Of a stretch of DNA of 64,000 bases, positions 43,039 to 54,500 are shown one piece after another; the first letter of the stretch is position 1; every line of letters starts with the position of its first letter. Position numbers and translations under genes: made by a program. The stretch covers positions 30,295 through 94,294 of the forward strand of contig MEDY01000205.1 in NCBI GenBank assembly GCA_001724265.1, in the 5' to 3' direction. The notes below the pieces were generated by a model, which searched no databases, was not told the DNA's origin, and worked only from the letters and a program-made list of their open reading frames with translations. The DNA is from Rhizaria sp. SCN 62-66. Lineage: Eukaryota; Rhizaria, unplaced.

Positions 43039-46000
43039 TAGTCAGGCGTTTGTGGTTGCGTCTGCTGCCGCGATCGCGATCGCCACCGGCAACGCTGTCA
43101 AGACCAACAGCTGTTCCGACACTGACAATGTCACTGCCACTGGCACTGGCGCGGGCGCGGGCGCGGGTCATGTGACTGTACCTGACCCTGCGACTGTGGC
43201 CGCCGCCGGTGCCGCTGTCCGCGCTGCCTGGCCCGCTTTCGCTCTCAGTACCCCCTTACCCGCGCATCTAAGTACCCCGGCGGCGAGTCTAAGTGCCTCG
43301 ATGACCGCGCTTGTGGCCGCGGTGGAAGCAGCCGCGTTTGTTGGACCCGCGGCTCGGCTAAACCGTGCGGTTGCCCTTGGCCCCACCACATTGCTACAAC
43401 AGCAACACACGGTTCACCGCAATATGACGAAGACTGAAACAGAGTCGAAGTCTCGCTGTGACGGTTGGGAGCTTGCCGAGACTGAAACTGACCTCTCTCA
43501 AGTCGGCTTTGGTGCATACTTTAACTACACCACCGCAAGCACAAACAAGAATGATAGTGATCACCGTAATGATAGCGCTGTGAACGACGATAGCTGTTCT
43601 GCGTTGCTTGAGAGCCACGCCCGCGCAGTACGCCGTCGCATCGCGGATACTATCACACTGGCGCCCGTCAACTCCAACCACGGACTGTGCTCCTCGTACC
43701 CGTCTTTGCTCCCGCTGCCGCGCAAAGCCACCTCCGCAGCGCCCGCTGACGCAGCCACAGCGCCCCCTGACATCGCGAGCGCTAATGCGCAAACCGCATC
43801 TGACGCTACCAGCTCTAGCGCTGGCACTGGCACTGGCTCTGGCACTGGCACTAGTTTTAGCGCTGGCTCCGGTACTATGAGCGCTGGCGCTGGTTTGCTG
43901 GCTGCTGCGGCAAAGTTCCGCGCCCGTGGCCGCCTACCAGTCGCCGTGTGGGCGCACCCACTGACCGGCGCGGTGCTACTGCGCGCCAGCCAGCCGCTGG
44001 CGGGGCTGGTGGGGCGCCGCTGCGAGGCCGATGAGGCGCTCGTCTCTCTCGCCGCGCAGGCCGCTGTTACGCACTGCGCGAACAGCAATAATAACAGCAA
44101 TAATAACAATAGTAATTGCTGTAAGCAAGCTAGTGCGAAGTGTGATAGGGATGATCAGCTGTTAGTTGCCACCGGTGTTGCAGGAATTGTTTCCCTCGCA
44201 CACAACAAGCAGCAGCAACAACAGCCACAACAGCATAACTCGAGTTCTGGTCCTGGCGCTCCTCCTTCTGCGACTCCTTCGCGTGCTACTGCTGCGCGTG
44301 CTCCTGCCGTCACGGCAGCGGCAGCGGCGTCGCAGCTCCCCCGCGTCGCGATCATAGACTGCCGGCCGTGGACTGCCGCTTTGGCCAACGCTCTCGTCGG
44401 CCGCGGCTACGAAACAGCGCGCAACTACGGCCCCTTTAGTGCGCATTGTGGCGTTGCATTCATGGACATTGGCAACATCCACGCGATGCGCAACGCATTC
44501 GACGCGGCAGCAGCGGAAACCACTGCGCCGGTGCTCTGCGGCTACGGTCTTTGCAACAACAGCACTTACCACAATAACGATAGTGACGTTTTGCGTGTTT
44601 CTGTTTCCGGCACCCCGTGTCCTTCGCTCTCGCTGCGGGCCTCGGCCCATCCGGCGTTGCTGCAATGGCTCGCGCACTGCCGCGCAGTCCTGGCCGCGGC
44701 CGCCGCCGCCGCGTCCCGCTTAGCGGACGACGGCGCTACGGTGCTCGCCCACTGCAGCGACAACTTCGACCGCACGACGCAGCTCTGCGTGCTGGCCCCG
44801 CTGCTGCTGGAGCCGCGCTACCGCACTTTCACCGGCTTCGCTGCACTGGTGGAGCGCGAAGTCGTGGCCGCGGGCCACTGCACCGCGTCGCGCGGCGCTG
44901 TTGCAGTCGGCAGGCGCAGGGGCGGCAATTTAAACATCGCTGGCAGCAACAGGAACGGCACCATTAATGGCTATGGCATTGGCTATGGGAACGGCTGCAG
45001 CTCTGAGAGTAAGTTCGATATCACAGTGAGCGTAGGTGGCAAAGGCCATCGCAATAACAACAACAACAATGACTGCAGTGTCAAGGCTGACAATGCTGCT
45101 AACGCTAGCGCAAGCTCTTGTGCGGAGGCTAACAGTGAAAACACTCAGTTTAGCCTAGCTGTCAATGGTGCCAACGCACACAGTGAAGAGCGTAAGCAGA
45201 CATCCAGTCCTTCGCAGCCAGACTCCCGCCCTCGGTCAAACGACAGCGACGGTCCGAGTAGAACTGTGAACGCAGACACAAAGAGCAGCGTCTCTGGTGC
45301 TAGGGCTGGGTCCGGTCAAGTTCCCAGTCCAGTGCCGAGCCCTTCGTCGGCGGCCTCGACGCTTTTCTCATACGTCTCCGCCGCCGCCGCCGCAGCCGCC
45401 TCCTCTTGGTTCGCCGCGCCTGACAACAACAGCAACAACAGCTCTAGTGCAAGCTCAAACTCTAACTGCGGCTCCAATAGTTCGTCCTCTTTGGATAGTA
45501 CGAATATGGTTGATTTGCGTTCTCGCTTTGTCCCCCTCGCCCGCGCCGAGGCCCTCACAGTGCACGCCTCCCACTCCAGCTCGCGGTCACCCATCCTGCT
45601 CCAGCTGCTCGACTGTGTCCACCAGCTCGCAGTCGCGTTCCCCGCGGCGTTTGAGTTCACGCCTCTCTGGCTAGCCCGCATCGCCGCCGCGGCCACGGCA
45701 GACCCGGCGGGCGGCGCGGGCGGCACGTTTGCCTGCGACGCGCACGCGGCGACTCTGGCGCTCAGGAGCGCTGTGACAGGCGAGTTGCTCCCGCCGCCAC
45801 TCGCCACGTCTGCCTCCGACTCTCCCGCCAACGACAATCACATCGGCAACAACAATAACAGGGACAGCAGCGGCGGCGGTAGCGGCAACGGCGGCGGCGA
45901 TATCGGCAAGGCTTGCAACAGTGTCTGCAGCGACGACGACGGCAGCGCGACTGAGGCTGCTCGGATGGGCCCCGCGACCGCCGCGCATCCGCTGGGGCCG

Positions 46001-47482
46001 TCCCCAGCGCCCCCAGCAGGGCGGCGCCCACCGACGACTTCAGTCCGCGCCGGCACCGACTCAGCCTGGCTGCGCCTGCTCCACTGCCCCGCCGCGCGCG
46101 CCGAGTGCCGGAACCCGCGCTACGAGTTGCCGCGGCCCGGGGCGCTGGGGGCGGCGCGCGCGCGGCTGGTGCTGCCGGCGGCGCTGACTGGCGCGCCGCA
46201 CTTGGCGCACAGTCACACGCAGGGGCAGGGGCACGCACACGGTCACTTTTCTCACGGTCACTCCGCTGCCCACGGCCACTCCGCTGCTCACGGTCACTCT
46301 GCGAATAATGGCACTGACACTGGCGCTGGCGCTGGGGCTGGCACTGGCGCTGGGGCTGCGGCGGTGAGTGAGAGTAAGAGCAATGGTGCGGAATGCGACT
46401 GCACAAGCAGTAGCTGTAGCAGCAGCGTTACTGTCAATCCCAATGTCGCAGCGAATGCCGTCGATGCGTCTGCTGTTGATAAAGCGTCTCACGAAAGCAG
46501 CGACACTGAGAGTCACAGTCAGACTGACTACCACAGTCTCGGTTTCGATGAAGTCGGGGTGAACGACGGTCTGGCTGTCTGGGGTGAAGTATTCCTGTCG
46601 CACTTACTTCCAGAGAGTACTCACGCGCAGTCTAAGGGTCATTGCGTGAGTACTTACACCGAGTGCAGGTGTGGCGGTGCAAGCATGCACGGTCTTGGCT
46701 GGGGCAACCAACTCGATCACCCTAGTCCTGTTCTTGATCACATTAACAATCACTATATCACTCACAACAACAACGACACGAGCGTTAATAATGTTAATGC
46801 AAACACAAACGAGAATAAGCAGGTCGCAACCGGTGCAAGTGATCCGAATGGCAGTAATCGTGATGGTATGGCGCAATATCAATACCAGTACCAATATCGC
46901 CCCCTGACCCAGTCAAAACAGTCGCATCCTCTGGCACCCGCTCGGAATCACTGCAACGCATCTAAGTGTGGCTCTAAAGGGTCATCTAAGGGGTCGAATG
47001 GTGCGCTGACACTCTTTTCAGTCCCTCGTCATCACATCACTGCAAACTCAACCCCGCACATCGACAGCTGCGACAGCTATAACGGCAGTTGCACTGTGAG
47101 TGCAAATGCGAATGCGAAGACTGAAGCTGCGGTCAGGGCTGCTGTTGCAGCGCGTCAAAAGCGTCGTGTTCCTGCAAACCCGCGCCGTGCGAAACCTGAC
47201 TGCTGCGACGCAGCTGCTGCCGCTGCTGAGGCTGAGGCTGAGGAGGCTGAGGCTGAGGCTGAGGAGGCTGCGGCTGAGGCTGAGGAGGCTGAGAATGATA
47301 GTGACGGTGCACTGGGTTGGAGCGGACTGTTGCGCGGTATCGTGTCCTTGCCGATGCAGGTGTACGGCATTGCTGCCTCTGCACTTGTGCCTCCGATGAC
47401 AACCACAACTACGAGCACAACAGCAACAACAACGACTCAGGTCGCAACGAAAGCGACAACGTCCGAAGAAGCGAACGAGTAA
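41135..47482 (+). CDS. Giant myotubularin-family phosphoinositide 3-phosphatase
   Basis: A single exon of 2,115 residues from ATG 41135 to TAA. Myotubularins remove the 3-phosphate from PI3P and PI(3,5)P2 on endosomes. A PH-GRAM-like region is seen at about residues 235-370 (VGSLVLTTFRLLVVGL, FSVPLSGLATVDSITL, LGLLCLGMRSPHAW). The catalytic domain starts at about 825 (DGWELAETETDLSQVGF a little before, then RRRIADTITLAPV) and continues with KFRARGRLPVAVWAHPLTGA (about 926) and VAIIDCRPWTAALANA. The active site is HCSDNFDRTTQL (Cys1207, Arg1213). The CX5R loop is intact, though most relatives have GW where this has NF, so it should be active. Long Ala, Asn/Ser and Gln-rich inserts break up the domain. 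The C-terminal 800 residues are low complexity with HGHSAA repeats and a coiled Ala/Glu tract. The start was chosen as the first in-frame ATG after a C/T-rich leader. Confidence 0.88.
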
Positions 47483-48396
47483 TATCGCTTGGGACTTGAA
47501 ATAACCTTAAATATCAAATGGCATTAACGATTTGAATGTGATTCTATATATAACCGAAACAATTGTTACAATAAACCGAACTTTTTTTATAGCCCACGCA
47601 AGGATCAGCAGAGATCGCTTGCATTTGACGAATGCACGCATGAGGCGTGTGGCAGTGGGTGGGGTGGCTGGTGGTTCGCAAAAATTTGGGGCTGGGCTGG
47701 AAAGTTGATTTTTGTCAAGTTTGGGATATGACGAGCTCTGTGAGACTGTCCTGGTCGTGGTTTGTAATTTAATGAGCATCGAACGCGCAACAGTACTCGA
47801 ACGCCGCGAATCTCTTGTTTGTGGCTCGCTGCGTTGCATCGGCCCATGTGAATTCGACCCACAAAGCGAAGTCTCTTGGCAATCCGACGAAGGGCAGGGC
47901 CGCTCTAGCTTCCCTACGCGACGCCCCCCTGGCCACCGCAGTGGGTTCTAACCCTCCGATTTAAACTCCGGTGCTGCTCGTTGTGCTTTTGTTGCGCATG
48001 GCCGTGCTAGAGCTTTGTAGCTGCCTACTCTGCTGTATAAAGTCGCTTTGGTAGCAGACAAGCGAGATACCCTTCACCTGTGTGGACCACCACAGGCTCG
48101 CGCCGGCCTTTGAAATGCCGTCTCCAGCCGTGCGTGTCGCCGTTGTTTACTCTTTTCCACCCTGTTCTAGCTTACGTTATTGTATTTCGTTTTCATTTTA
48201 TGCGCTTTTCCTCTCCCACTCTTTAGTCTTCTCAGGAACCAGGCTCCGAAAGCCCCACCTCCCTTCCTTCACTCTTTCTCTCCGCTTTGCTTTGCTGGTC
48301 ACACCAGCAGCCGTCCCTCGTCACCTCGCGCTCCGCCGACGCTCTCTCTCTCCGTCTGCCCCGCGCTCCGACGCGTGCGCCTTCTCTTCTCCCCAC
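47483..48396. promoter_or_regulatory. Intergenic region upstream of the Arf-GEF
   Basis: 914 bases between two plus-strand genes. An AATAAA at 47570-47575, 88 bases after the myotubularin TAA, is a likely poly(A) signal. A TATAAA at 48036-48041 lies 356 bases before the Arf-GEF ATG. From about 48100 the sequence is strongly pyrimidine-rich and open in the Arf-GEF frame, but it reads as translated leader (Leu, Ser, Phe, Pro) rather than domain sequence. Confidence 0.4.
47570..47575 (+). terminator. Probable poly(A) signal of the myotubularin gene
   Basis: A canonical AATAAA in AT-rich sequence shortly after the stop codon. It is one of very few in the window. Confidence 0.4.
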
Positions 48397-48471
48397 ATGA
48401 GCTCTACCTCTCAGGGCCAAGGCTCGGGCGGTGGTGGCCTCAACCCTCGAGGCAGCCACAACAACAACGCT

Positions 48472-48504
<33 letters not shown>

Positions 48505-51500
48505 GCGCTTGAAGTCGCCGGCTTCGGCAACTCCGACCTTTTCCCGTCCCCTGACTCTCCCTCATCCGCCGACCTCGCCGCCGCCGCCGCCTTCGCGCGC
48601 CACAGCGGCGGCTCCCGCGCCTCGATCATGCCCGTCGCCCGCACTGCGATGCGCTTCCCCGCGCCCGGGGTCTCCGTCGCCGCGCTGAACGCCTACGCCG
48701 CCGCCACGGCCGCGGGGCCCTCGGTCGCCCCCGCGTTGTCCACGTCTGCTTCTGCCGCCGCCGCATCCGCTAGCACTGCTGCAACAACGTCCTCATCCTC
48801 ATCGTCGTCCTCTACTGCGAAAGTGGTGAGTTCTAGCGGCACCAACCCCGCCTCGACCTCTGGCGCCGCCGGGCTCGCACCCCTGGTCACGCGCCCGGGC
48901 CTCCGCCCCCGCAAAACCGCCGCCCGCGCCACCGACCCGTCATCATCCTCCTCTCACTCTGCTGGCTCTGGCGCTGGCTCTGCGACGAGCGGTCTACAGC
49001 CGGGCAAAGGCCCCGGGTTCGCGTCCTACAACTCCATCTCCGGTCGCAAGTGCCTCGTTGCCGGTTGCAAAGACATGCGTCTCGCCCGCGGCTACTGCAA
49101 TAAGCACCAGCGTCTCCTCGGCCGCGCGGGCCCCTCGGCCTCAGACTCCGACTCCGACCCCGCCTCGGCAGCCGCCGCCTCCTCGGCCTCCCAGTCCGCC
49201 CCCGGCGGCAGCGCCGGCGGCGCGAGCGGCGGGCCCGGCGGCGCGAGCGGCGGCCCCTCGCTCTCTCTGACCGCGACCACCGCGCACGACCTCACTGCGC
49301 CGTCTTTGTCTGCGCTCGACACGCTGCTCTCGGCCCACCCGCTCTCGTCAGCGAGCCCTTATGTGCTCTCCCTCTGGGGCGCGGTCCGGGCCCTGGCGGC
49401 TCAGGTCACCGCCGCCACGGGCAAGCCCGTCGCCATCTGCTCCGCCACGGCCACTGCCGCGGCTGAGCCTGCCTCCGCCGCTCCTTCTTCTTCTGCCGCC
49501 GCCGCTGCTGCAGCTGCTTCAGTGTCTTCAGGAGCGAACTCCGTCGCCGGCGCTGGTCACAAGGCGCTGCCGCCGCCGCTGTCTCTGCACCGCGACATCT
49601 TCGCCCTGTCGGAGACGCTGCCTCTGGCGCACGCCGTGCTGGCTGCCGCCGCCGCCGCCGCCGCCGTGGCCGCGACCTCGTCCTCCTCCGCTGCCGCCCC
49701 GTCTGCCAGCGGGCCTGCCAGCGGTGGCCACGCCTACGCCTACGCCACCACGTCCGCCGCCGCCGTGGCCAACGCGGGCATCACCGCCGTCGCGCCCTCC
49801 GCGGCCGCGCTCGCCGCCGCCACCGCCGCGCACAACGCGCTGTCGCCCGAGTCCCGTAGCTTGGCGGCGGCCGCGCATGAGCCTGACGCGATGTCGCCGC
49901 TGCCGGCCCCCGCGCTGGCGCCGCCGCTGAACAGCGTGAGCGCCACGACGTCGAGCTCTCGCAACGGCGGCGGCAGCACTGGCAGTGGCAACGGCTCTGG
50001 CAGCTGCGGCAACGCGGCGACGCAGAGTGGGTTGGTGGCATTGGGGCCTGCCGCGGCCGTCGGTGCGCGCGCCAATGCAACTCTTGCTCTCTTCAACAAC
50101 AACAATAGCGGTGATAATAACAATAACAGCAATCACGCTGCCGTGTACACTCCGCGGACTCCCTCGGCGCGCGTGGCCCTGCCGAGCTACTCGGTGCCGC
50201 CGCCGTGCGCGCGCGAGCCCATCGTCGACGTGCAGGTCGTCACTGCCGCCGCCCGCAAGACGCCGCCCACGGGCTACACCGTGGTGACCAAGACTGTGGG
50301 CGGCCGCTCGGCGGACCTCAACCCGCAAGGGCGCAGCATGTTCCTGGCCTACCGCCGACGTCCCGTCCCCCCCGCGGCCGCAGCCGCTGCTGCCGCCGCC
50401 GCCGCTGCTGCTACTGCCGCTGCTGCGAACAACAACTGCGGCGGCAGCGGCAGCAGAGCTGTGAGCATGAGCGACAGTGCGGCTTCGTCGTCCAACGCCC
50501 CGCTGGGCCCCGCCCTCGCGCCGCAACAGGTGGCGTACTATAATGGCAACAACGCCGTCACCAGCTCAAACTCAAGCTCCAGCGCCAGCTCTTCTGCCTC
50601 CGCCGCTGCTGCCAATGGCGGCTACGACGCCTCCGCCGCGAGCACCGACTACACGCAGAGTCTCAGCATGAACAACTCCGCCTCGCTGGCGGCCGCAGCA
50701 GCCGCGGCCGCGGCGGCGGCGAGCGCTGAGCCCGTCACCCTGCGGCCTCTGACCGCGCTGTCAGTGCTCTTCGCCGAGGCCGGCGAAGAGCCCCCGCTGG
50801 GCTTCGAGCTCATCGCGCGCACGCTGCCGTCCAACCCCGCCGGCACCGGCGCCGGCGGCTCCTCCGCGTCGTCCTCGGCGGCCGCCGCTGCCGCCGCGGC
50901 CAACGCCGCCGACTCCGTGCCGCTGCCGGCGAACCTCAACTTGGGCACGCCCTCGCCGCGGTGCGTGTTCCTCGCGGCCCACCGCGCCGCCGCCGCCCTC
51001 GATACCACCCACCTCACAGCCAGCGATGTGGCGTCCTACTGCGGGCCCGCCGCCGCCGCCGCGCTCGCCGCCACGCACGTCTTCGCCAACGCCGTCGCCG
51101 CGGGCAAGCCGCCGGTGGCGGCCGCGGCGGCCGCGGCGGCAGTCGGACCGGTGTTGTCGGCGCGCGCGGCCGCGCAGATCGAGACTATTCTGTCGTTCGG
51201 GTACGGGTTCGGGCCCGGCGCGGCCGTTTTCTCAGAGGCGGCGCTCTTAGGCGTCGGCCCTAGCTCGAGCGCGAGTGCGAGTCTCGCGGCTGCCTTCGCT
51301 ACCGCCCCCGCCGCCGGCCCTTCCACCGGCGGCTCCAGCACGGCTGCTGCGACTGCCGCGGTGTCATTTGCGCAACAGACGGCGACCGAGGCGATGGCTT
51401 TTTTCGGAACCGTGCCGGGCGTCCCGCGCCTCGGCTGCAACAGCGCCGGCGGCCCCTCCGGCACCACCGGCGGCGCTGAGAGCTCCGTCGCAGCCTCTCT

Positions 51501-54500
51501 GCTCTTCGGCGCGCCCTGCTCCCGCCCCAGCCTCACTCCAAACAACTCGAATAGTAGTGGCGCATCGAACATTGTTATGCAGAGCAAGATGCACGGCGGC
51601 TCGCGCGGCTGCGGCGCGCCCATCGTCAACGTCGGGATGTATTTCCCCCAAAAAGAGCGGCTTCCGGTCGACTGGCACGTGATCAAGTGGACGGCGCTCG
51701 GTCACCGCGCCAACATCAACGCCGGCACGGACGCTCCCGAGGCGCGGCTGGCGTTCGAGGTCGACGTTCACCCCGTGTTGCACGCCGTGTACGGGCCGAT
51801 GCTGGCTGCGGCACCGCTGTACGACGCCGTCGTCGCGGCGGCGACCGCGGCCGAGGGGCACAGCGGCCACGGCTTCGGCCACCCGTACGGCTACGGCCAC
51901 AGCAACAGCTCTTCTTACAGCAACAGTTCTGTCGCGGTCGCGGGGTCCAGCTTCGGCCTCGCAGTCGCCGCCTTCACCCGGCTTTGCGCCATCATCACGA
52001 CCGCGCTCTACTGCGCTGACGAGTCGCTGGTCCTGGCCGCGCTGGCCACAGTCCGCCTGCTTCCGCTCGCGTCCTGCCCTCCCGGCGCTCTCAACGCGCT
52101 CATCTACACCGTGTGCGACGCCGTGCCGTGCTTCCTGGCGTACTTCTCGACCCACGGCCACGCCGAACTGCTCGTCTGGCTGCAGTCTGTCGCGCAGACG
52201 TGTTTCGCGCAGCTCACTGTCCACACCGTGCTCCGCGTGCTCGACGTCTGCTTCCTGCTGCGGCACGAGGACCGTTCCTGCGACGGGTCGAAGAACCTCG
52301 TCGACGCGCTCATCACGGAGGGCAACAAGAGCTCGTCGCTGCTGATGCCGCCCTCGTACCTATGGCCGTCCTCCGCCGCCGCCACCGCCGGGCTGGGCCA
52401 TCTGCTTCACCACAACAACAGCGTCGGGCCCGCGGCGGCCAGCGCGGGCGCGAATGTCAGCGCGTCGTCCGCGGTCGGCAGCGGCGGTCAGCTCGCCACG
52501 GTGCCGTCGTTCTCCTCCTCGCTCTCCAATAATCTCCCTGCGAACAGTAACAACAACGTGATCGAGATCGATACCAGTGCTGCTGCCGCTGTCGCTGGGG
52601 GGCTCACAGTCCCTGCCTCAGGCTCTGGCTCTGGGGCTGGGAGTTTGTCCCAGCCCTCGACCCCGCTGAAGCAGCGGTTCGGAGGAACGCACAGTGGCCT
52701 CCGCCCCCAAAAGCACAACAACGCACACAGCTCAACCGCGAGTACGATGCCTGCGTCAGTCCCGGCGTTGGCCCCCGCCGGCGCACTCGAGCTTTCTCTC
52801 GTAGAAGCGACGCCTCTGGCCAGCAACAATGAGGGTGGCGAGGAGCACTTGGACCTCGTGCTGACGCCGCCCCGGTCGAGCCTGTCGCTGTCACCGTCCC
52901 CCGCCGCTGCCGCCGCAGCCGCCGCAGCCGCCGCGACCGCCACTCCTGGTCCCGCCTCAACCCCTGAGGCCGTCGCCGCCGCCGCTGCGGCCGCCGCCGC
53001 CGCGGCCGCTGGCGCAGAGGCCGAGGCCGAGGCCAATGACCAGGTCGAGCGTATGCACCGGGAGCTTATTGCAGCTGCGAGGGAGAAGAAGGCCCGCCGT
53101 GAGTCGCTCACTCTCGGTGCAACTCCCCATTCTTCTTCGGCAAACGCCAACCACGCCGCGAGCAATGTCTCTGGCGCGAACAGTGTCGTCGCAGTGACTG
53201 GCGGCGCGGGCCCCAACGAGGGCCGGTCGCTCCTGCAGAGCCCCTCCCCCGCCCCCGGGCCCGGCTCCGTCTTCAGCAACAACGCTGGCGCCAGCGCTGG
53301 GAGCAACAACACTGGCGGGACGAGCGTCGCGAGCGCCATGACTGTCTCCGGCGGCGGCCACGTCAGCGGCCTGATCCACCACGCACACCCCGCTGCCGGT
53401 GGCAACCACGGCGGCCTCGTGCTCGGTCACCACGCGGGCCCCGGCGGCAACTACGCCACTCTTAGCGCCGTCAGCGCCGCCACCAACCCCTTCGCCGCCA
53501 TCGGCGCCGCCGCCGCGGGTGCCGGTGCGACTGGCGGCGCGGGCGCGGGCTCTGCCGCTGCGAGCTCGACGGGCGCTAGCGCCGCCGGGTCGCTGGCGGG
53601 CACGCTGACGGGCGCGGGCGTCGCGGCCGCCGCTATGGCAGTGGCCTCGGGCAACGTCTCTCGCTCGGTGCACGACTTTTGCGCGAATATCATCCGCAGC
53701 ATCGCGGATATGGTGGTCGACGCCAGCGAAAACGCGCTCCTTGTAGGCGAGCTGCTCGGGGGTGCCGACTCAGGCTCCGGCGGCGGCGGCGGCAGCAGCG
53801 GCAGCTGCAGCGACGAAACCGTCGCCAACATCTCGCTCCTGGTGAGCAAAGTCATCGCAGAGCGTGTGCCGCGCAACTGGCTGCTGCTGCCGCCGCAGGG
53901 CTACAGCATCAACCCCGTGCTTTTGAAGCGGCCGTCGCTGCAACACGGCGGGTTTGGCTCTGCGACGCTGCCCCCGGGGGGCCTCGCGTCGCTTGCGCTC
54001 GCGCAGCCGCTCTCAAACAGCAGTAACCACATCAGCTCCAGCTCTAGCGCGAGTGGTCGCAATGTGAATGGTAACACTGCGGCGGCGACGGCGTTGGCTG
54101 CCCCCAGGACGCACTCGCCACTGCCGACCCTGTCCCCTCAGGACTCGGTGGCCTCGCTGCCGCCGCCGCCCGCGTTGGTCTCCGGCGAAACCACGCCTGA
54201 GCTGTCGACGGGCTCGCTCTCCGCCTCCAGCTCAGCCAACGGCGGCGTTGCCACCGCTACAACGGCGACTCCTGCGGCTGCTGCGGCGGCTGCGAACGCG
54301 AACGGTGATACCGCAGTCACGGCGATTGGTGAGGATGCGTTTTTCCTCCCGCCGTCGCTCTCCAACATCAGCGACGGCGACGCGAATGGGAGCGTTAACG
54401 CGTCGCCTGAGCTTGAGCCTAAACAACCCAAGCAGCAGCAGCAGCAGTCGACTAAGAAGAAGCTCGGCGCTCGGTCCAGCAGCAACCTCAACGCCAGTGG

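Noticed and set aside
47840-47960. Possible tRNA gene around a GTTCTAACCC string
   Set aside because: The flanking bases do not form a T-arm or acceptor stem, and no matching A box is present.
48082-48396. N-terminal extension of the Arf-GEF, including a hydrophobic stretch
   Set aside because: It begins at a GTG, or at ATG 48115 in a pyrimidine-rich leader. The Leu/Phe/Ser/Pro composition is that of a translated 5' UTR, and ATG 48397 opens the Gly/Ser/Gln style seen in the rest of the protein.
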